Positions 36,231 through 48,261 of a stretch of 64,000 nucleotides of DNA are shown here, one piece after another. The stretch is taken from contig NW_022098004.1 of assembly GCF_002288925.2 (NCBI RefSeq), positions 7,013,604-7,077,603 of the forward strand. The letters are read 5' to 3'. The stretch's first letter is position 1. Each line of letters starts with the position of its first letter. The position numbers and the translations under genes are program-made. Source of the DNA: Delphinapterus leucas (taxonomy: Eukaryota; Chordata; Mammalia; Artiodactyla; Monodontidae). The notes beneath the pieces were generated by a model. It was not told where the DNA came from, searched no databases, and was given only the letters and a program-made list of their open reading frames with translations.

Positions 36231-36770
36231 CTTACATGGTCTAATATGAAGTGTCTGAATCCAAAAACTCTGGCCAGAGCTCGAAACCACTTTGCCCCCC
36301 ACCACCCACTAGGGAAGGACTGACCTGGGAAGGCAGGGTCTTTGGCGCCTCTACCTCCACCTTGGGTTTCAAAGTGGGGGCAGAGTGTTTGCAGCCCCCC
36401 AATCCGCAGCACACACCCCTTCAAGCAAGGCCGCGGTGAATGCCGAGCAGGGCCTGCCCGACACGAGACTGCCCAGCCGGGCCGAGCAGGGGCTGAGATC
36501 CACCAGCACTCGGCTGTCCCGGCCCAGAGGCGCCCTGCTGACCACTGGGGCATTAGAAGAACCCCAGACCGCTGCCCTCTGCAACAGTCTCTGGCCTGAG
36601 ACCCTCGCACCTTCACTGCACCTGCTGGCAGGGCCCACACATACTCCAGAAGCTTCCTCTTTGTATCTTTCCTGGTGGTATGGTTCACTTAGCTACAAAA
36701 AGCAGAGGGACCCAAAGCACAGCCTTGGGTGGGGCTTGACTCAGGCAAAGGAAGGCCTTTATCGAAGAGC

Positions 36771-36804
36771 CACGTAGCCAGGTCGCCCACGTAGCCAGGT
36801 CGCC
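36771..36804. repeat. Perfect 17-bp tandem duplication
   Basis: CACGTAGCCAGGTCGCC occurs twice in direct succession (36771-36787 and 36788-36804). Confidence 0.92.
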
Positions 36805-37297
36805 TGCCACAGCCCACCCCCTTTCCTCGCTGCACCCATCCCCCCAAAAACACTCAAACAGGATTCGAGAAGCAGGTTTCAGAGTCATTTTCCTCACACC
36901 AAAACTTCCCAATGCTAATTTCCTCTCTTTCTTCTTTTTTAGTGGCATGAAGCAATTCCCCTTCCAACAACCCAGATCTCTGAAGTCCTGAGTCATCAGG
37001 ACAGCAGGGGAGCCGACAGGAGGGATCAAAGGTGTGGGAAGCTCGCTAATGCCGGGGCCAGCAGGATTTCCTTCCAGGGTCCCTGCCGGCTCTCGGCCCG
37101 CGCCACGCAGACAGAGGGATCTGGGCTCCTGCAGCCCCACTCAGTTCTCAGTTCCCACCTCTGTGCCAGGTTCCAAAGAGGCAAGGTGACTGCAGACAGG
37201 AGCACAGGCTCCCAGCTCTCCCCCGGGCCAGCCCGCAGCCGGGGCTACTCATCAAACGGGACCTCTCAGGGTAGGTGGGACATCAGCCAAGTCACCA

Positions 37298-37482
37298 CAG
37301 GGGTTCTCAGCCGGCGATGTGCCCCCCAGGGGACCTGTGGCTACATCTGCAGGCATCTGGGGCTGTTACACCGTGGGGAGCGGAGTACTGGCATCCAGTG
37401 GGCCGAGGCCGGGGTACTCAACATCCACAAAGCCCAGGACGGCCCCCACCGCCAAGTAAGATCTGGGGCCCAAGATCAACAG
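37298..37482 (+). mobile_element. MER20 (hAT-Charlie) element
   Basis: 'caggggttctcagccggcga', 'gccccccaggggacctgtgg', 'tactggcatccagtgggccg' and 'aggccggggtactcaacatc' align in order with the forward MER20 consensus, which is about 220 bases long. Confidence 0.75.
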
Positions 37483-38234
37483 GGCTAAAGGGGACACACT
37501 TTGAGATCATGTATGAAAATGGCTTAGCACTTATGAATAAGACCTCGCCCTACTCGCTGTGCGCACGATCATGTGTGTCACACGTACTCGTCCAGGAAGA
37601 AAGCAGAGATGGCTCTACCCCAAAGTGTGCATCTGGGTGCTTTCTGGGTGGTGGGATTATGGGAGAATCTTTTCCTTCTTTATTTGTTAAGATCATCATC
37701 ATCCCTGGGTGATTATTTTTGTTTTATTTTTTTTACAAGTACAGAGGCGAATAGCTGGTAGAGAAGACAGACGGGCAAAGAGGCAATCACCACCCAGCTG
37801 GAGCTCGCAGGGAGCAAGCCCTTACTCCAACTGGGGGTCAGGGTAGGCTCCAGGGGCCAGCAGCACTCCCCACGGCGGAGGGGAGAGGGGCCGAGCCAGA
37901 GCCCCGAGGGGTGGCGGGAGCCCAGCCACGCTCTGAGACGGGCTCCAGACCCCATGCTCGCCTGCACCAAGCCGTCACAGCTGGCTCTCAGGGACAGGCC
38001 ATCTCAGGCGAGGAAACAGGCTCCGAGAGGTTGAGTTCACGACCCCAACACCAAGCAGGGGCAGGTGAGAAGCAAACCTCCACCACGGATCTCCCAGAGA
38101 TGCGTCTGCAGGAAGACGGCCGAATCACCCAGGGTGAGACACTCGACTCTGTCCCCACCCTCCCGCCTTCTGCACGGCCCCCCTGCTCGGCAGGGAGCCA
38201 GCCCTGGCCACCCTGGGTCTTCCTGAGCCTCTGC

Positions 38235-38420
38235 TCCTGAGCCGGGCTCACAGCCACATGCAGTTATTCTCTGGAGCCAGATGGCCTGGGTGCAAATCCC
38301 AGCTCCGCCACTACTAGCTGGGTAAGTAGTGACCTCATCTCTCTGGGCCCCAGTTTGATCATCTGTAAAACAGGAACCATGACAGCAATACCTCACAGGT
38401 GCATCGGGAGGTTTAAACAA
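38235..38420 (+). mobile_element. MIR SINE
   Basis: 'tctggagccagatggcctgg', 'gtgcaaatcccagctccgcc', 'actactagctgggtaagtag' and 'tttgatcatctgtaaaacag' are close to the MIR consensus. Confidence 0.88.
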
Positions 38421-38432
38421 GCTCATCTACGT

Positions 38433-39233
38433 ATGACCCAGCAGTTTCACTCCTGGGTACGTATCCGGAAAAAAAGAAAACACTAATTCGAAAAGATACA
38501 CGCACCCCAATGCTCACAGCAGCATTATTTACAATAGCCAAGATATGGAAGCAACCTAAATGTCCATCAACAGACAAATGGATAAAGAAGATGTGGTACA
38601 TATATACAATGGAATACTACTCAGCCATAAAAAAGAATGGGGCTTCCCTGGTGGCGCAGTGGTTGAGAGTCCGCCTGCCGATGCAGGGGACACGGGTTTG
38701 TGCCCCGGTCCGGGAAGATCCCACATGCTGTGGAGCAGCTGGGCCCGTGAGCCATGGCCGCTGAGCCTGCACATCCGGAGCCTGTGCTCCGCAACGGGAG
38801 AGGCCACAACAGTGAGAGGCCCGCGTAAGGCAAAAAAAAAATAAAATTAAATTAAAAAAGAATGAAATTCTGGCATTTGCAGGAATGTGAATGGACATAG
38901 ATCAGAGAAATATAAATACTGTAGATGTATGTCACTTTCGTGTGGAATCTGAAAAATAACACGAATGTATAGAGCAAAACAGAAATAGACTCACAGACAC
39001 AGAAAACAAACAAGTGGTTACCAGTGGGGGGTGGGCAAGACAGGAGTATGGGATTAAGAGATACAAACTATAGATAAGCAACAAGGACATGTTGTACAGC
39101 ACAGGGAATTATAGGCATTATTTTGTCATAACTTTTAAGGGAGTGTAAACTGTAAAAATACTGGATCACTATGCTGTGTACCTGACGCTAATATAATATT
39201 GTTACGTCAACTATACTGCAATAAAAGAAAAGT
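38433..39233 (+). mobile_element. 5'-truncated LINE-1 carrying a nested SINE
   Basis: The ORF2 tail begins near 'acccagcagtttcactcctg' and runs through 'gcattatttacaatagccaa' and 'ggaatactactcagccataa'. A SINE interrupts it, and it resumes with 'aaattctggcatttgcagga' through the 3'UTR to 'actgcaataaaagaaaa'. GCTCATCTACGT at 38421-38432 recurs with one change at 39234-39245. Confidence 0.93.
38640..38853 (+). mobile_element. CHR-2-like SINE nested in LINE-1, with target-site duplication
   Basis: Head GGGCTTCCCTGGTGGCGCAG through 'agaggcccgcgtaaggc' and an A-rich tail. AAAAAAGAATG at 38629-38639 is repeated exactly at 38854-38864, so the insertion postdates the L1. Several former CpGs read TG or CA (for example 'atgctgtggagcagctgg'), so it is less intact than the copy at 23635. 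Confidence 0.96.
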
Positions 39234-39374
39234 GCTCATCCACGTGTAGGCTCAGAACAGAAGACTCTGTGCGAGCACTAGCTGTAGTTCTCACAGCTTT
39301 GCTGGTGACTGTTCCTCGCTGCCCAGGGCCCCGTGCTCGAAGCCACCAAGGAGGCGCCGTGCTCTGTGCAGGAG

Positions 39375-39475
39375 GCCTCTGGCTCTGGAGCCAGGTTGTC
39401 TGGGTTGCAGTGATGTAACCTGAAACTCACAGGGCCTTAGTTTCCCCAAGTGTAAACAGGAACCTCGGGGGCTGG
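39375..39475 (+). mobile_element. MIR SINE fragment
   Basis: 'ggctctggagccaggttgtc' and TGGGTTGC, then 'ccttagtttccccaagtgta', in MIR order. Confidence 0.75.
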
Positions 39476-40864
39476 GTTAAATGCACAGATACACCCAAGA
39501 GGCTCCGCGGGGGCTGGAGGAAATGATCGCTACTGCCCCGCAGTCACCTCCACCCCGTCCTGGTCTGTGTGAGCCCGCAGGCTGACCCTGCTTGGACCCC
39601 CAAGCCCAGTAGCCACCAGACTGCTGGGACGGGTCAAACTCTTTCACCTTCCCACCGTCAAGGCAGGCGTCGGCCACAGGTGAAACACGACCCAACAGGA
39701 GCAACAGGCAGACGTCAGAGTCACTGCTCCTCTTTCCAGCGGGGCAGCCCTGCTCCCACTGCCCCATAGCCCCCAGGCCCGAAAGCCCACTAAGGGCACC
39801 GGCAGGGCACCACAGCTGCCCTGCCTCGGCCCGATGGTGCCACCTTCCCAAGCCCCACGGCTGGGCGGGGCCTTCCCACCTGGCCTCCAGGAAGGAAGCT
39901 TCCAGAAGGGGAGCCCTGGGAGCCAAAGCTCAGAGCGGAGGGCTCAGGCCCGGGGTCCGGAAAGCACCAGAGGCCTCTGGTGGCAGCGGCCTCACGGGCC
40001 CGGCAGTGGGCCAGGAACCGCGGGCCTGTGTCCACCCCGAGGTCAGCTCTGCAGGGCAACCTGAGGGCTCACTGCACGCACTGCCCTTCACTGGAGGCGA
40101 AAGAGACACGCAGGGTGGAGGGTGGAGGTCTGGACGTGGCTCTTCCCTCACCCCTTCCAACAGGAGGGGCCACCCAACGGAACCTGTGTGGCAGCTCATT
40201 CATTCCTTCCTTCACTCATTCATCCACTCATCTGGCCAAAGAGCATCTGCTGAGAGACACAGCCTCAGGGTCCCCATCTGTAAAATGCAGGGAGCGACAG
40301 CAACTTGTTGGGCTGTTACAGAGGCCACCGGTGTGACCTCCCAGCCCAGCTCCTAGCAAACAAACTCTCGTGAGTGGCCACAAGACCACTGCTGCAGTGG
40401 TCACTACTGTGACTAACGCCTGGCCGGGTGGCTCACATCCCTGCACTCCTGAAGCTTCCATTCAGGGGCATCCCGGGCTCCCAGCTGGCGGCCCGCTCCC
40501 CGTCCGTCTGCGTCAGGATCAGGGCCCTCCCGGCTCGCACGTGAATCCCACCCTGACCTCGAGGGCCCCTCTGGGAAGTGACCCTTCCTCCATCTTTCTC
40601 CCTACCTGCTCTCACGGTGCCAACCACTGCTGCGGGCCCTCTGCCCATTCCCAGCCCTGGCCCCCAGCCCCTTCTCTGCCAGTCCCCAGCCCTACCTCTG
40701 TCCGTCCAGATGCATCTCTCCTACGAAGTCCTTCCTGAAACCACCTGGCCCCTCCAAACAGCAGGACAAGGCACAGATCTCTCTGAGGATGTGTGCTGCT
40801 ACAGTGTATCCTAGTCTGAAGTGTCCCCCAATTTAACTGTGAGCCTTTGGGGAACAAAGGGTCG

Positions 40865-41085
40865 TCTGACTTTGTAAGCGTAGTACCAGGGAACACTCAC
40901 CTTGTCAGCCCGGTGCCTGGAGATACTCACTCCACAAGTGCAGTACCTGGGAAACTCCCTTTGCACACACAGCATCTGGTACTCAATTCACAAACTTGGT
41001 ACCTGGCGCTTACCCTTTACAAATACTTGGCATTCACTTTCCAACACCAGTTCCCTGAACTCACTTGACAAATTCACAAAGGGAT
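40865..41085. repeat. Degenerate tandem array, unit about 25-31 bases
   Basis: A 'GTACCTGG' anchor or close variant recurs at about 40883, 40913, 40943, 40971, 40999 and 41023. Each is followed by an 'ACTCAC'-like block and a 'TTTRCACA'-like block. About seven units, strongly diverged. The sequence between anchors is similar but not identical. It resembles no repeat family I know, although the unit recalls the 3' end of MIR. Confidence 0.6.
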
Positions 41086-41224
41086 GTCTGCCAAACATCG
41101 GCAAGCACTAAACTGATAAGCCACTGATTCCCCACTAAGACGTTTCTGCAAGAGGCTGAAATCATTTTACGTATATCCAACAGATGCACATATATTCACG
41201 GACACACACACTCAGGCGTGGCGG

Positions 41225-41400
41225 CAGACCTGCCTTTGCCTCTCAACTCCACTTCTTCCCAGTTCTCCTTGTCTGAGTCTCCGTTGCAACATCTATAAAA
41301 TGGGAAAAGTAACAGCTGCCCCGTAGGACTGTCTGGAAAATTAAAGGAGCACAGTACCTGGCACTCAGCAGGGGGACAGTAAGTGTCGCTGTAATCACGA
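41225..41400 (+). mobile_element. MIR SINE
   Basis: 'gtctgagtctccgttgcaac', 'atctataaaatgggaaaagt' and 'agtacctggcactcagcagg' in MIR order. Confidence 0.7.
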
Positions 41401-41639
41401 GCGCATTGCTCCATCCCTTGCAACAGGTTCACAAAGATGTTCTACTCCCCACCAGAGAGCAGACTGCAAACTTTCCTGACCTGCCACCAAGCTCAAACCC
41501 AGGAGCCAGAGGAGACCACGCCGTCTGAATTTCCTTTCCAGGGAAGCAGCTCTGCTGCTGGTACCCTGGAGACCTCCAGACCACTGCAGGGTCCCAACGG
41601 TCCTGGGGTGGGTGTCGCCATCATTCCATGGCCTCCTGT

Positions 41640-41835
41640 CTCCTGGACACAGCTAACCCCGTTCCCTAGCCTCCCCTGCACTCGGGGGTAGCCACGTGAC
41701 TGAGCTGTGGCCGATGGAGCGGCCAGACCCACAGACCGAACCTCCACCTGGTACTCACGCCTTCTCCCCAGCCCCGACTCCACGAGGCCCTGAAGGGGCA
41801 GAAACCTCCCCCGGACCGGGACACGAGGCACATGT
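41640..41835 (+). mobile_element. Old LTR-like repeat fragment, family not named
   Basis: 'ctagcctcccctgcactcgg' and 'gtagccacgtgactgagctg' followed by 'tggccgatgga' parallel the left part of the repeat at 20690-21050. Confidence 0.4.
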
Positions 41836-42589
41836 AAACCGTGCTGCGTGAAGCCCCCCAGGTTTGGGGGCTGGCTGTTGCAGCACTGAGCCCACCCTGA
41901 CTGTGGCCCGGCCCCACCACCGGCTGGGCCTCACACAAGCACGCGCGGCGATGCACATTCATTCACCTGGGCAGGACGGTGAGCCAAACGAGGCAGCAGT
42001 CTGGGCTTTCCCACGCTGTGTGCCCCTATCTGCAGCTTCTCTGGGCCTCGAGGAGCTTGAGACTGGCCCGGGACACCAGGAAACGTTCCCGTGCTCTCTC
42101 GGCTCTCCTGAGGACCCCGGCCCCAGGGAAGCCTCCGGTGCCCCACCCCGTGCAGTCCTGCCCACCCACCAGGGCGCTGGAGAATCCAGCTCTTCTGCTT
42201 CCCTCCAAAGTGAGTTTACTCAGCCTCATATGCTTATACACTCTCCCGATCTGATACCAGCTGGAAAGCAGAACCCATGACAAAGGAAGGCAGTGAAGGT
42301 GCCAGGGGTGCGGGGAGTCCTGGGTGTGAAGCCCAGCCCGGCTGCTGGGCAACGCGCCGGCGCTCAGCGCTTCCCTCCCCTCAGCGCTTCCCCATGGGAA
42401 AAAAGCCTGAGGCGAATTCAGTGATTAGGGTGTTCTAGGTCCTAGAACCGTCGTAACACAGTATGGACAAAGGGAGCTGGTTTTGGTAATTTAAGAGTCT
42501 CTTAAAGCACTGCTATTCTTCGCTATGGGAGGGAGCGGGTTAAATAAAACACACACACCCCAGAAGTGCTAGAAACTAAGGAAGCTCCA

Positions 42590-42660
42590 TGGGGGCAGGG
42601 AGCTGTCTATATGCCCAGCACCTAGCATATTCTGGGTGCCCATTAATATTCTTTAATAGA
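42590..42660 (+). mobile_element. L2 LINE 3' terminus
   Basis: 'gggggcagggagctgtctat' and 'cccagcacctagcatattct' are typical of the L2 end. Confidence 0.6.
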
Positions 42661-42749
42661 TGATGACAGCTCCTGGAAGGCAGGGGTGATGACAACTGTA
42701 GAGCATTTACTAAGATCTGGGCACTCCCCTGGGTGATCTCTAAGTCCGG

Positions 42750-43015
42750 TCCAGCCTCAGGGCCTTTGCACCTCTCTGCCAAGAATGCTCCCCCACTAGA
42801 TACCATCTCCTTCCCTGAACACCATGTGCAGAGTAGCAAGGCTCCTGGTCCCCAAGCCCCACACACCCCACCCACCACTGCTTTGTTTTCTCCGGGGCCA
42901 GACAGATTTTATAATTACTTACTCAGTGGTTTATTGTCTGTCACCTACCCCAGTCCAGGAGGGCAGGGACTGGTTTTCCTCAAAGTGCCTACAAACAGTG
43001 ATATTTATCTGCTGA
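42750..43015 (+). mobile_element. L2 LINE 3' end
   Basis: 'cctcagggcctttgcacctc', 'agaatgctcccccactagat', 'gtctgtcacctaccccag' and 'gggcagggactggttttcct' match L2 in order. Confidence 0.78.
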
Positions 43016-43029
43016 ATGAACTGCCAGGC

Positions 43030-43185
43030 CTCACTCCACCTAATCCTGACATCATGCCGAAAGGAAGTCCCCAGAATGTGAATTCCACAGATAAGGAGGG
43101 AGGTTAGGTGACCTGCCCAAGGTCACCCGCCAGCTAGGACGCTGCAAGGGCAGGACTCAAGCTTGCCTGTCTGACCCCTCTGCTG
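43030..43185 (-). mobile_element. MIR SINE fragment
   Basis: 'tccacagataaggagggagg', 'gtgacctgcccaaggtcacc' and 'cagctaggacgctgcaaggg' in reverse MIR order. Confidence 0.65.
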
Positions 43186-43344
43186 CGACTGGCTGTTCTC
43201 CTCCATCCACCTTCCTGACACCCCAGACACCGGTATGTGGCAGGTGTCAAGAAATGGCTACTGGACATTCGGTTTCAGCACAACGATCAACTTCATCACC
43301 AAAACTATGTTCTCTGTGGCCCCTTCGCCTCAACAGACACGAAC

Positions 43345-43437
43345 ACCTCCCCCACACACACGCACGCACACACACACGCACACACACGCGCGCACGCACA
43401 CACACGCGCGCACGCACACACGCACACACATACGCCT
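43345..43437. repeat. (CA)n/(CG)-interrupted microsatellite
   Basis: About 90 bases of CACACACG, CGCGCACG and ACACGCAC units. Alternating purine-pyrimidine with CG steps could form Z-DNA. Confidence 0.9.
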
Positions 43438-43984
43438 CATCACCCTTTGTAGGGCTCTGCTGGTATCAGCTGAGCTTCCTTTCAACCTCACACGGCCTCC
43501 CTCGGTGGCCCGTTGAAGGCACTGGGTGCCTTGTCACCAGAGCCAGGAGCAGGGAAGAGACACTGTCACTTCCTCCTTTTCTCTACCATGGGGCCAGGCG
43601 GCCTGGCTTCCATCCTGGGGAAGCAGGAAGACTGCGGACAAAAACGATGCTCTCAGGTGGAGCAGGAAACAGCTCTCCTGGCCATGCAGACCCTTGTCCT
43701 TGGGGCAGAGGTCTGCGGGACTGGCCGGAGCCCCCGACCAGGTCCTGGTGGGGCTGGGGGGCCAAACCCTCAGGAGGCTCCCTAGCCAGTGACAGTGAGC
43801 CAGACCCAAGCATGACTCCAGACCGCAGTGACCCCAGGGAGCACTGCCCTTCCCCCCTCTGAGGGAGGGTCAGCTCACCCTTGCAAAGCACTGGGGGGAC
43901 TAAATATTTTAACACCACCAAAGAAGGAGGCAAAAAACATTCAAATTATCAAAACACAAACAACTCCACTCAATCAAAGTGGAA

Positions 43985-44360
43985 AGTGTCTTGTTGGAAA
44001 CTGCAAAAGCCTGGGGCTAACCTAAATGTCCAGTGATAGGGGATGGTCTACCTATATTATTATGGTGCCCCTCTATGATGGAACACCATGCAGCAGGGAA
44101 GAGCAGCTGTGCGCAGGCACAGATCTAGAATGACTGCCAAAACACACCGTCCAATGAACAATAACGGCACAGAACTGTGTGTAAATGCCTGGGATGCTCA
44201 GCAAGGATGCAGGGCTGGCCTGCGAGGAGGGGAACTAGGGGCCACGGGCCCGTGGAATAAGACAGAAGCTTCATTTTCCCTTATATGCCTTGTTGTACCA
44301 TCTGAATTTATTTGATGTGCACGTTACTATTTCAATTTTCCAAAAAAAAAGAGTTCTGTA
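43985..44360 (+). mobile_element. Old LINE-1 (L1M) ORF2 tail and 3' end
   Basis: 'aactgcaaaagcctggggct', 'aacctaaatgtccagtgata', 'gatggaacaccatgcagcag' and a closing A run are a decayed L1 end. Confidence 0.65.
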
Positions 44361-44609
44361 TTTTTTTAAAGGAAACTAGACTGTGCCCCCTGAGAAATTT
44401 TTCTTAAATTGCTTTCAACAATTTCATTGCTCTCACACATACCAGATCCACTAAATACCCCTAACTTTCCCAAATGCACCGCTCATCTCAGGAGACTTTC
44501 CTCTAGAGACTGCCCGTTTTTAAGTAGCAATAATCCCTTGCATTTGGGCAGAATTTCCTGAAGCACTCTCAGGGTAATTAGGAAAACACAAAGTGGAATA
44601 CAGGCCCCT

Positions 44610-44830
44610 TGACATACCCCTACTGTGTGCTGGCCGTCCTGCTAGGTGCTAGTCTGAGTGATCCCCAATCCTTTCAGCAACCCTATAAATGAGGTAGGAT
44701 TATCCCACCCCCTTGGAGGAAAAGCAAGCCCCGGCAAGGGAAAGCAAAGCAACGTTCCAAAAGTCACAGAGCCAGGAAGTTGTAACCTCAGAATCCAGAG
44801 CCCGGTGCAAGTGGCAGCAAACCCCGTTGT
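44610..44830 (-). mobile_element. MIR SINE
   Basis: 'tactgtgtgctggccgtcct', 'gctaggtgctagtctgagtg', 'gaggtaggattatcccaccc' and 'gtcacagagccaggaagttg' in reverse MIR order. Confidence 0.7.
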
Positions 44831-46779
44831 GTTGCCCCACGGTGGAGATGCCGTGAACCATTTGGCTGCCTTGCTTAATCTCACTTAATCCTTTAATCAA
44901 AGGCATAACTTGACCATCTCAGATGTTCATTCCACCAAAACACCAAGGGGATACCATCCATGTGGGCCAAGCTGAGGCCGGCAGTGAGGCACCCTCGGAG
45001 AGCTTCGGTTTTTTAGGATGACACGGCCACCAGGCTCCCCCTAAGCCTCACCGGACTCTCCCACTGCCAGGTGAGTCAGCGGGCTCCCCGGTTGGCACAG
45101 AGGAGCGGGCAACACTATACGCAGCCACCTGTGGGCCACGGAGCCCCAGCCAGCTCGGCAGCAAAGCCCAGCCATGAGCAGCAAGTGAGACACCTTCAAC
45201 CTGGACTGGTACAACTTCGCCAGCGGCTAGAAAAGGCATCTCGGATTGCGCCAGGAGAATGGCAGCATCAAAACTACTCCCTCCTTAAAATGCACTTCTT
45301 TATTGCAGCCTGGGGAAGGCAGACCACGTGTGCTGTTTACAGGGAATTCAGATTTTTTTCCTCTGCTTCTGTCTCAGCCCCTCCCCTCCACCACCTCCAA
45401 TCAGACAAGTAACCTGGGCAACAAATTTGATATACTCCAAAATCTTATGACAAATGGCACTGAAAGAAAAAAAAAATTCTTTGTGTTTATTTATGCCACA
45501 AAAAAAAATCCCATAAATCAAAAGCGGGGAGGACGGGCACAAGGAGGAGGTGTAGGTGACAAAGCGGAGAAACGAACACGCGTGTACGTGTGCACACAGG
45601 CGAGTTTCCACGGGACCTCTGACTACTCGGGAGGACACAGATTTTACTTCCCAAGGGGAAACCACCATCGGGATGAATGCAGCACTCTGACACCCAGTAG
45701 GCGCTTCGTAAGCCTAAGTCCAAGTTCAGAAGGTTGCCGCCCCCAAGAAAACACCAGACTAAAGAAACCGACGAGAACTGAGGTGACTCCTCTTTTCCTT
45801 TCCACAACAGAAAGCCCAGAGACGTTTCAATTGAAGCAGCAGAGTGGTGAAAATTGAAAAAACAAGTCAAGGCTACTGTGCTTGTGCTCTGACCCCCGTT
45901 TGACCGATTGGACCCTCCCCATTCTGAGATGCCACCTGCTACATGTTAGAAAAAACAAGGTAAAATAAAAGGTAAGCAGCTGATTCGTACTGCTTTGGTG
46001 CAGAGGAGACAAAGCACACAGACAAAGCCCTCCTCCAGAGGACAAACGTGCCTAGCAGGTGATCAAATGCAGCCCAGACACGAGAGCGGCAAAATGGATT
46101 CTGGACCCACAGACCCGAACCTTCTTGGCTACAGCCGACACCATGGTTGGCAACCACAAAAAGCCCAGGGAGGCCCGGGGACTGGGAAGTCTGGACGTGA
46201 AAGGGGAATGAGGAACAGCGGCGTCCAGGCCACAGCCTGGGCAGATGCACCCTTCCACCGGCAAGGTGCAGCCGTGTGTACCCCAGGGAGGGGCGGACAC
46301 CTCCCAGTCCCCGCTCCCGGCAGCCGGGTCACTGGCGCCTTTGTGTTTCCTCCTTTGTTTATGAGTCTTCTGGATCCAAAGTCTCCAGCACAGAGTCCAT
46401 CAGGCCCAGCGCTGTCACCGGCCATGTCAGGCACTGTTGACTCTGCAAGGATTTAATCAGTAACCAGCCCAGCAGATAGGCGCAGGGGCAAGCTCCAACC
46501 TGACCCCAGAGAAGGCAAAGTTTACAGCCAGGCCAGGGAGTGAGGCCGCTGGCCCCCCGGGGCCCCAGGCTGAGACCATCTCCCCGGCAGGGAATGGAGA
46601 GACGTCCGTCCACCTGGGGGGTGTACCCAGCTGGAGCGCCTGCCAGGTGGGACTGAGAGCCCCCGGACGCCTCCACCCAGGCCTGATGCAGCTGTGGTCG
46701 TGGAAGCCTGGTCTGTAGCTCTGACTACCATCCAACCGACTGGATCAGTGCAGCCAGACCCTGAAAACGGTGTGGGCAA

Positions 46780-47105
46780 AGGGTGTATTGGGTTTGTTTA
46801 TGGGTTTGAATCTAGATCAGTCACTCTGAGTCTTGCGCCTGAAGCCCACACAATTAACCAGATAATTACCAGATGGTTCTGAGGTGAGCTGTGTAGAGGG
46901 CTTAACAAAAGGATGACGTACACTTTATGGAAGGCTATGACCAATACAAAACACCCGATACACCCAGCAGCTCGAGGCTGGGCCACATGGGGCTTTCCGT
47001 TGTAGTGAACTGCACTCCAATTCACCTTTGTTTCGTTTGGGCTCACATTTCTCAATTGAGTGCTTGGGCCGCACTATTAAAATGCAGACAGATTACATAA
47101 TGCCC
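46780..47105. other. Low-CpG intronic block with homeobox-like motifs, candidate noncoding element
   Basis: A stretch of balanced composition inside GC-rich surroundings with no repeat signature. It contains ATTA or TAAT cores ('cacaattaaccagataatta', 'cactattaaaatgcag') and 'tcaattgagtgcttgg'. It lies 2.5-2.8 kb into intron 1. Function is inference only. Confidence 0.25.
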
Positions 47106-48237
47106 AGGCCTCAGGGAAACCCCTCAGGGGCCTGCTTTGCTTCCCGCGGGGGTGCGGGGTGGGGGGCCTGGACACACCAACAACCAGGTGTCTCAGGACG
47201 GGACAAGGTCCCCAGTGGTGGTGCCATCCACACCCCTGCCCTGGAGGCCACGGCCTCAGCAGCCCCCCTCCACGCTCACAGGCCCCGGCAGGGAGGGCCG
47301 TGCACCCCACCCGAGCCCACCAAGGCCACATGTAAGGACACTCCCTGTCCTGCCCGCGGGGCCCGCCAACGACAGGCGGAGAAAGGGGACAGCCCATTGG
47401 ACACTCGCGCGTAGTTCCTCCCTCCTCGCTTCCCAACGCCACAGCAAGGCTCTGCTGAGACAAATCTTGTGCCACGGATGGCCCTCGGCCCCCAGTCCAG
47501 AAAATCACGGCTCCTCTCCAGAGAGGCCCAAGGAGACGAGGGTTGCCACCCACCACGGCGGGGGAAGGTGGTGCCGGGGCCCCTGGCTGCTTGAGAAGCC
47601 AGCGCAGGGCTTCAGGCTCCCTTCCTCCCCACTCTCTCTCTCAAACAGACATCTCTTGAGCAATCAGAGGTAAACTGGGGGAGGGGGAGGGGCACCTTGA
47701 GCCTCCAAAGCTGGCTTCCCCCAGCCGTGGGCAGCACAGCGCAGCTCCTGGCTTCTCCCGGGGGAGCACGGGAGCGCGGCCTGTCCTTCCCACGGAGGGT
47801 CACTGTGCCTCCCAGCCATCTTCTCCTCCCCAACTCCCCTTCACTTTAAGGGGTGACAGAAAGAAAAATAAAGCTCCCCCAGCCCCGGCCAGGGGAAAAC
47901 TCTGAAGCCAGATTTGGAGGCTGCTGACCCCAGGCAGGGAACTACTGAGGACACCAGGTCCTCCCCGAATCTGAAACACTGCGCGCCGGCGAATTTTCTG
48001 AGGCTCTTCCTCCATCAAATGAAAAGCCAAATGCCGAGGCCTGTGGCTCGGGACAGGTTTGAGAACGTGCACGAGCCTGAGACTGGGACTGGACCGCTCC
48101 TCGGCGACCAGGGATCCTCCCCGAGAAAGCAGCCTTTGCAGATTGCACCAATGTGCCCACAGGAAAGAAAAAATAGGTGTTCTGAGTACGTCGGACCCAA
48201 AATTCAGAATAAAAGTCCTCGTGTGCTTCAGTGCCCT

Positions 48238-48261
48238 GGGGGGGGGGGGGGGGGGGGGGGG
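48238..48261. repeat. G24 homopolymer
   Basis: Uninterrupted run of 24 G on the plus strand, about 1.3 kb into intron 1. The transcript would carry C24. Confidence 0.9.

Noticed and set aside
40865..41085. CRISPR-like array
   Set aside because: The spacing is about 25-31 bases in total with no conserved repeat plus unique spacer pattern. The organism is a mammal and the units are decayed tandem copies.
43254..43862. 202-codon plus-strand frame over the CA repeat
   Set aside because: The first third is translated CA/CG microsatellite (His/Thr/Arg repeats) and the rest has no domain.
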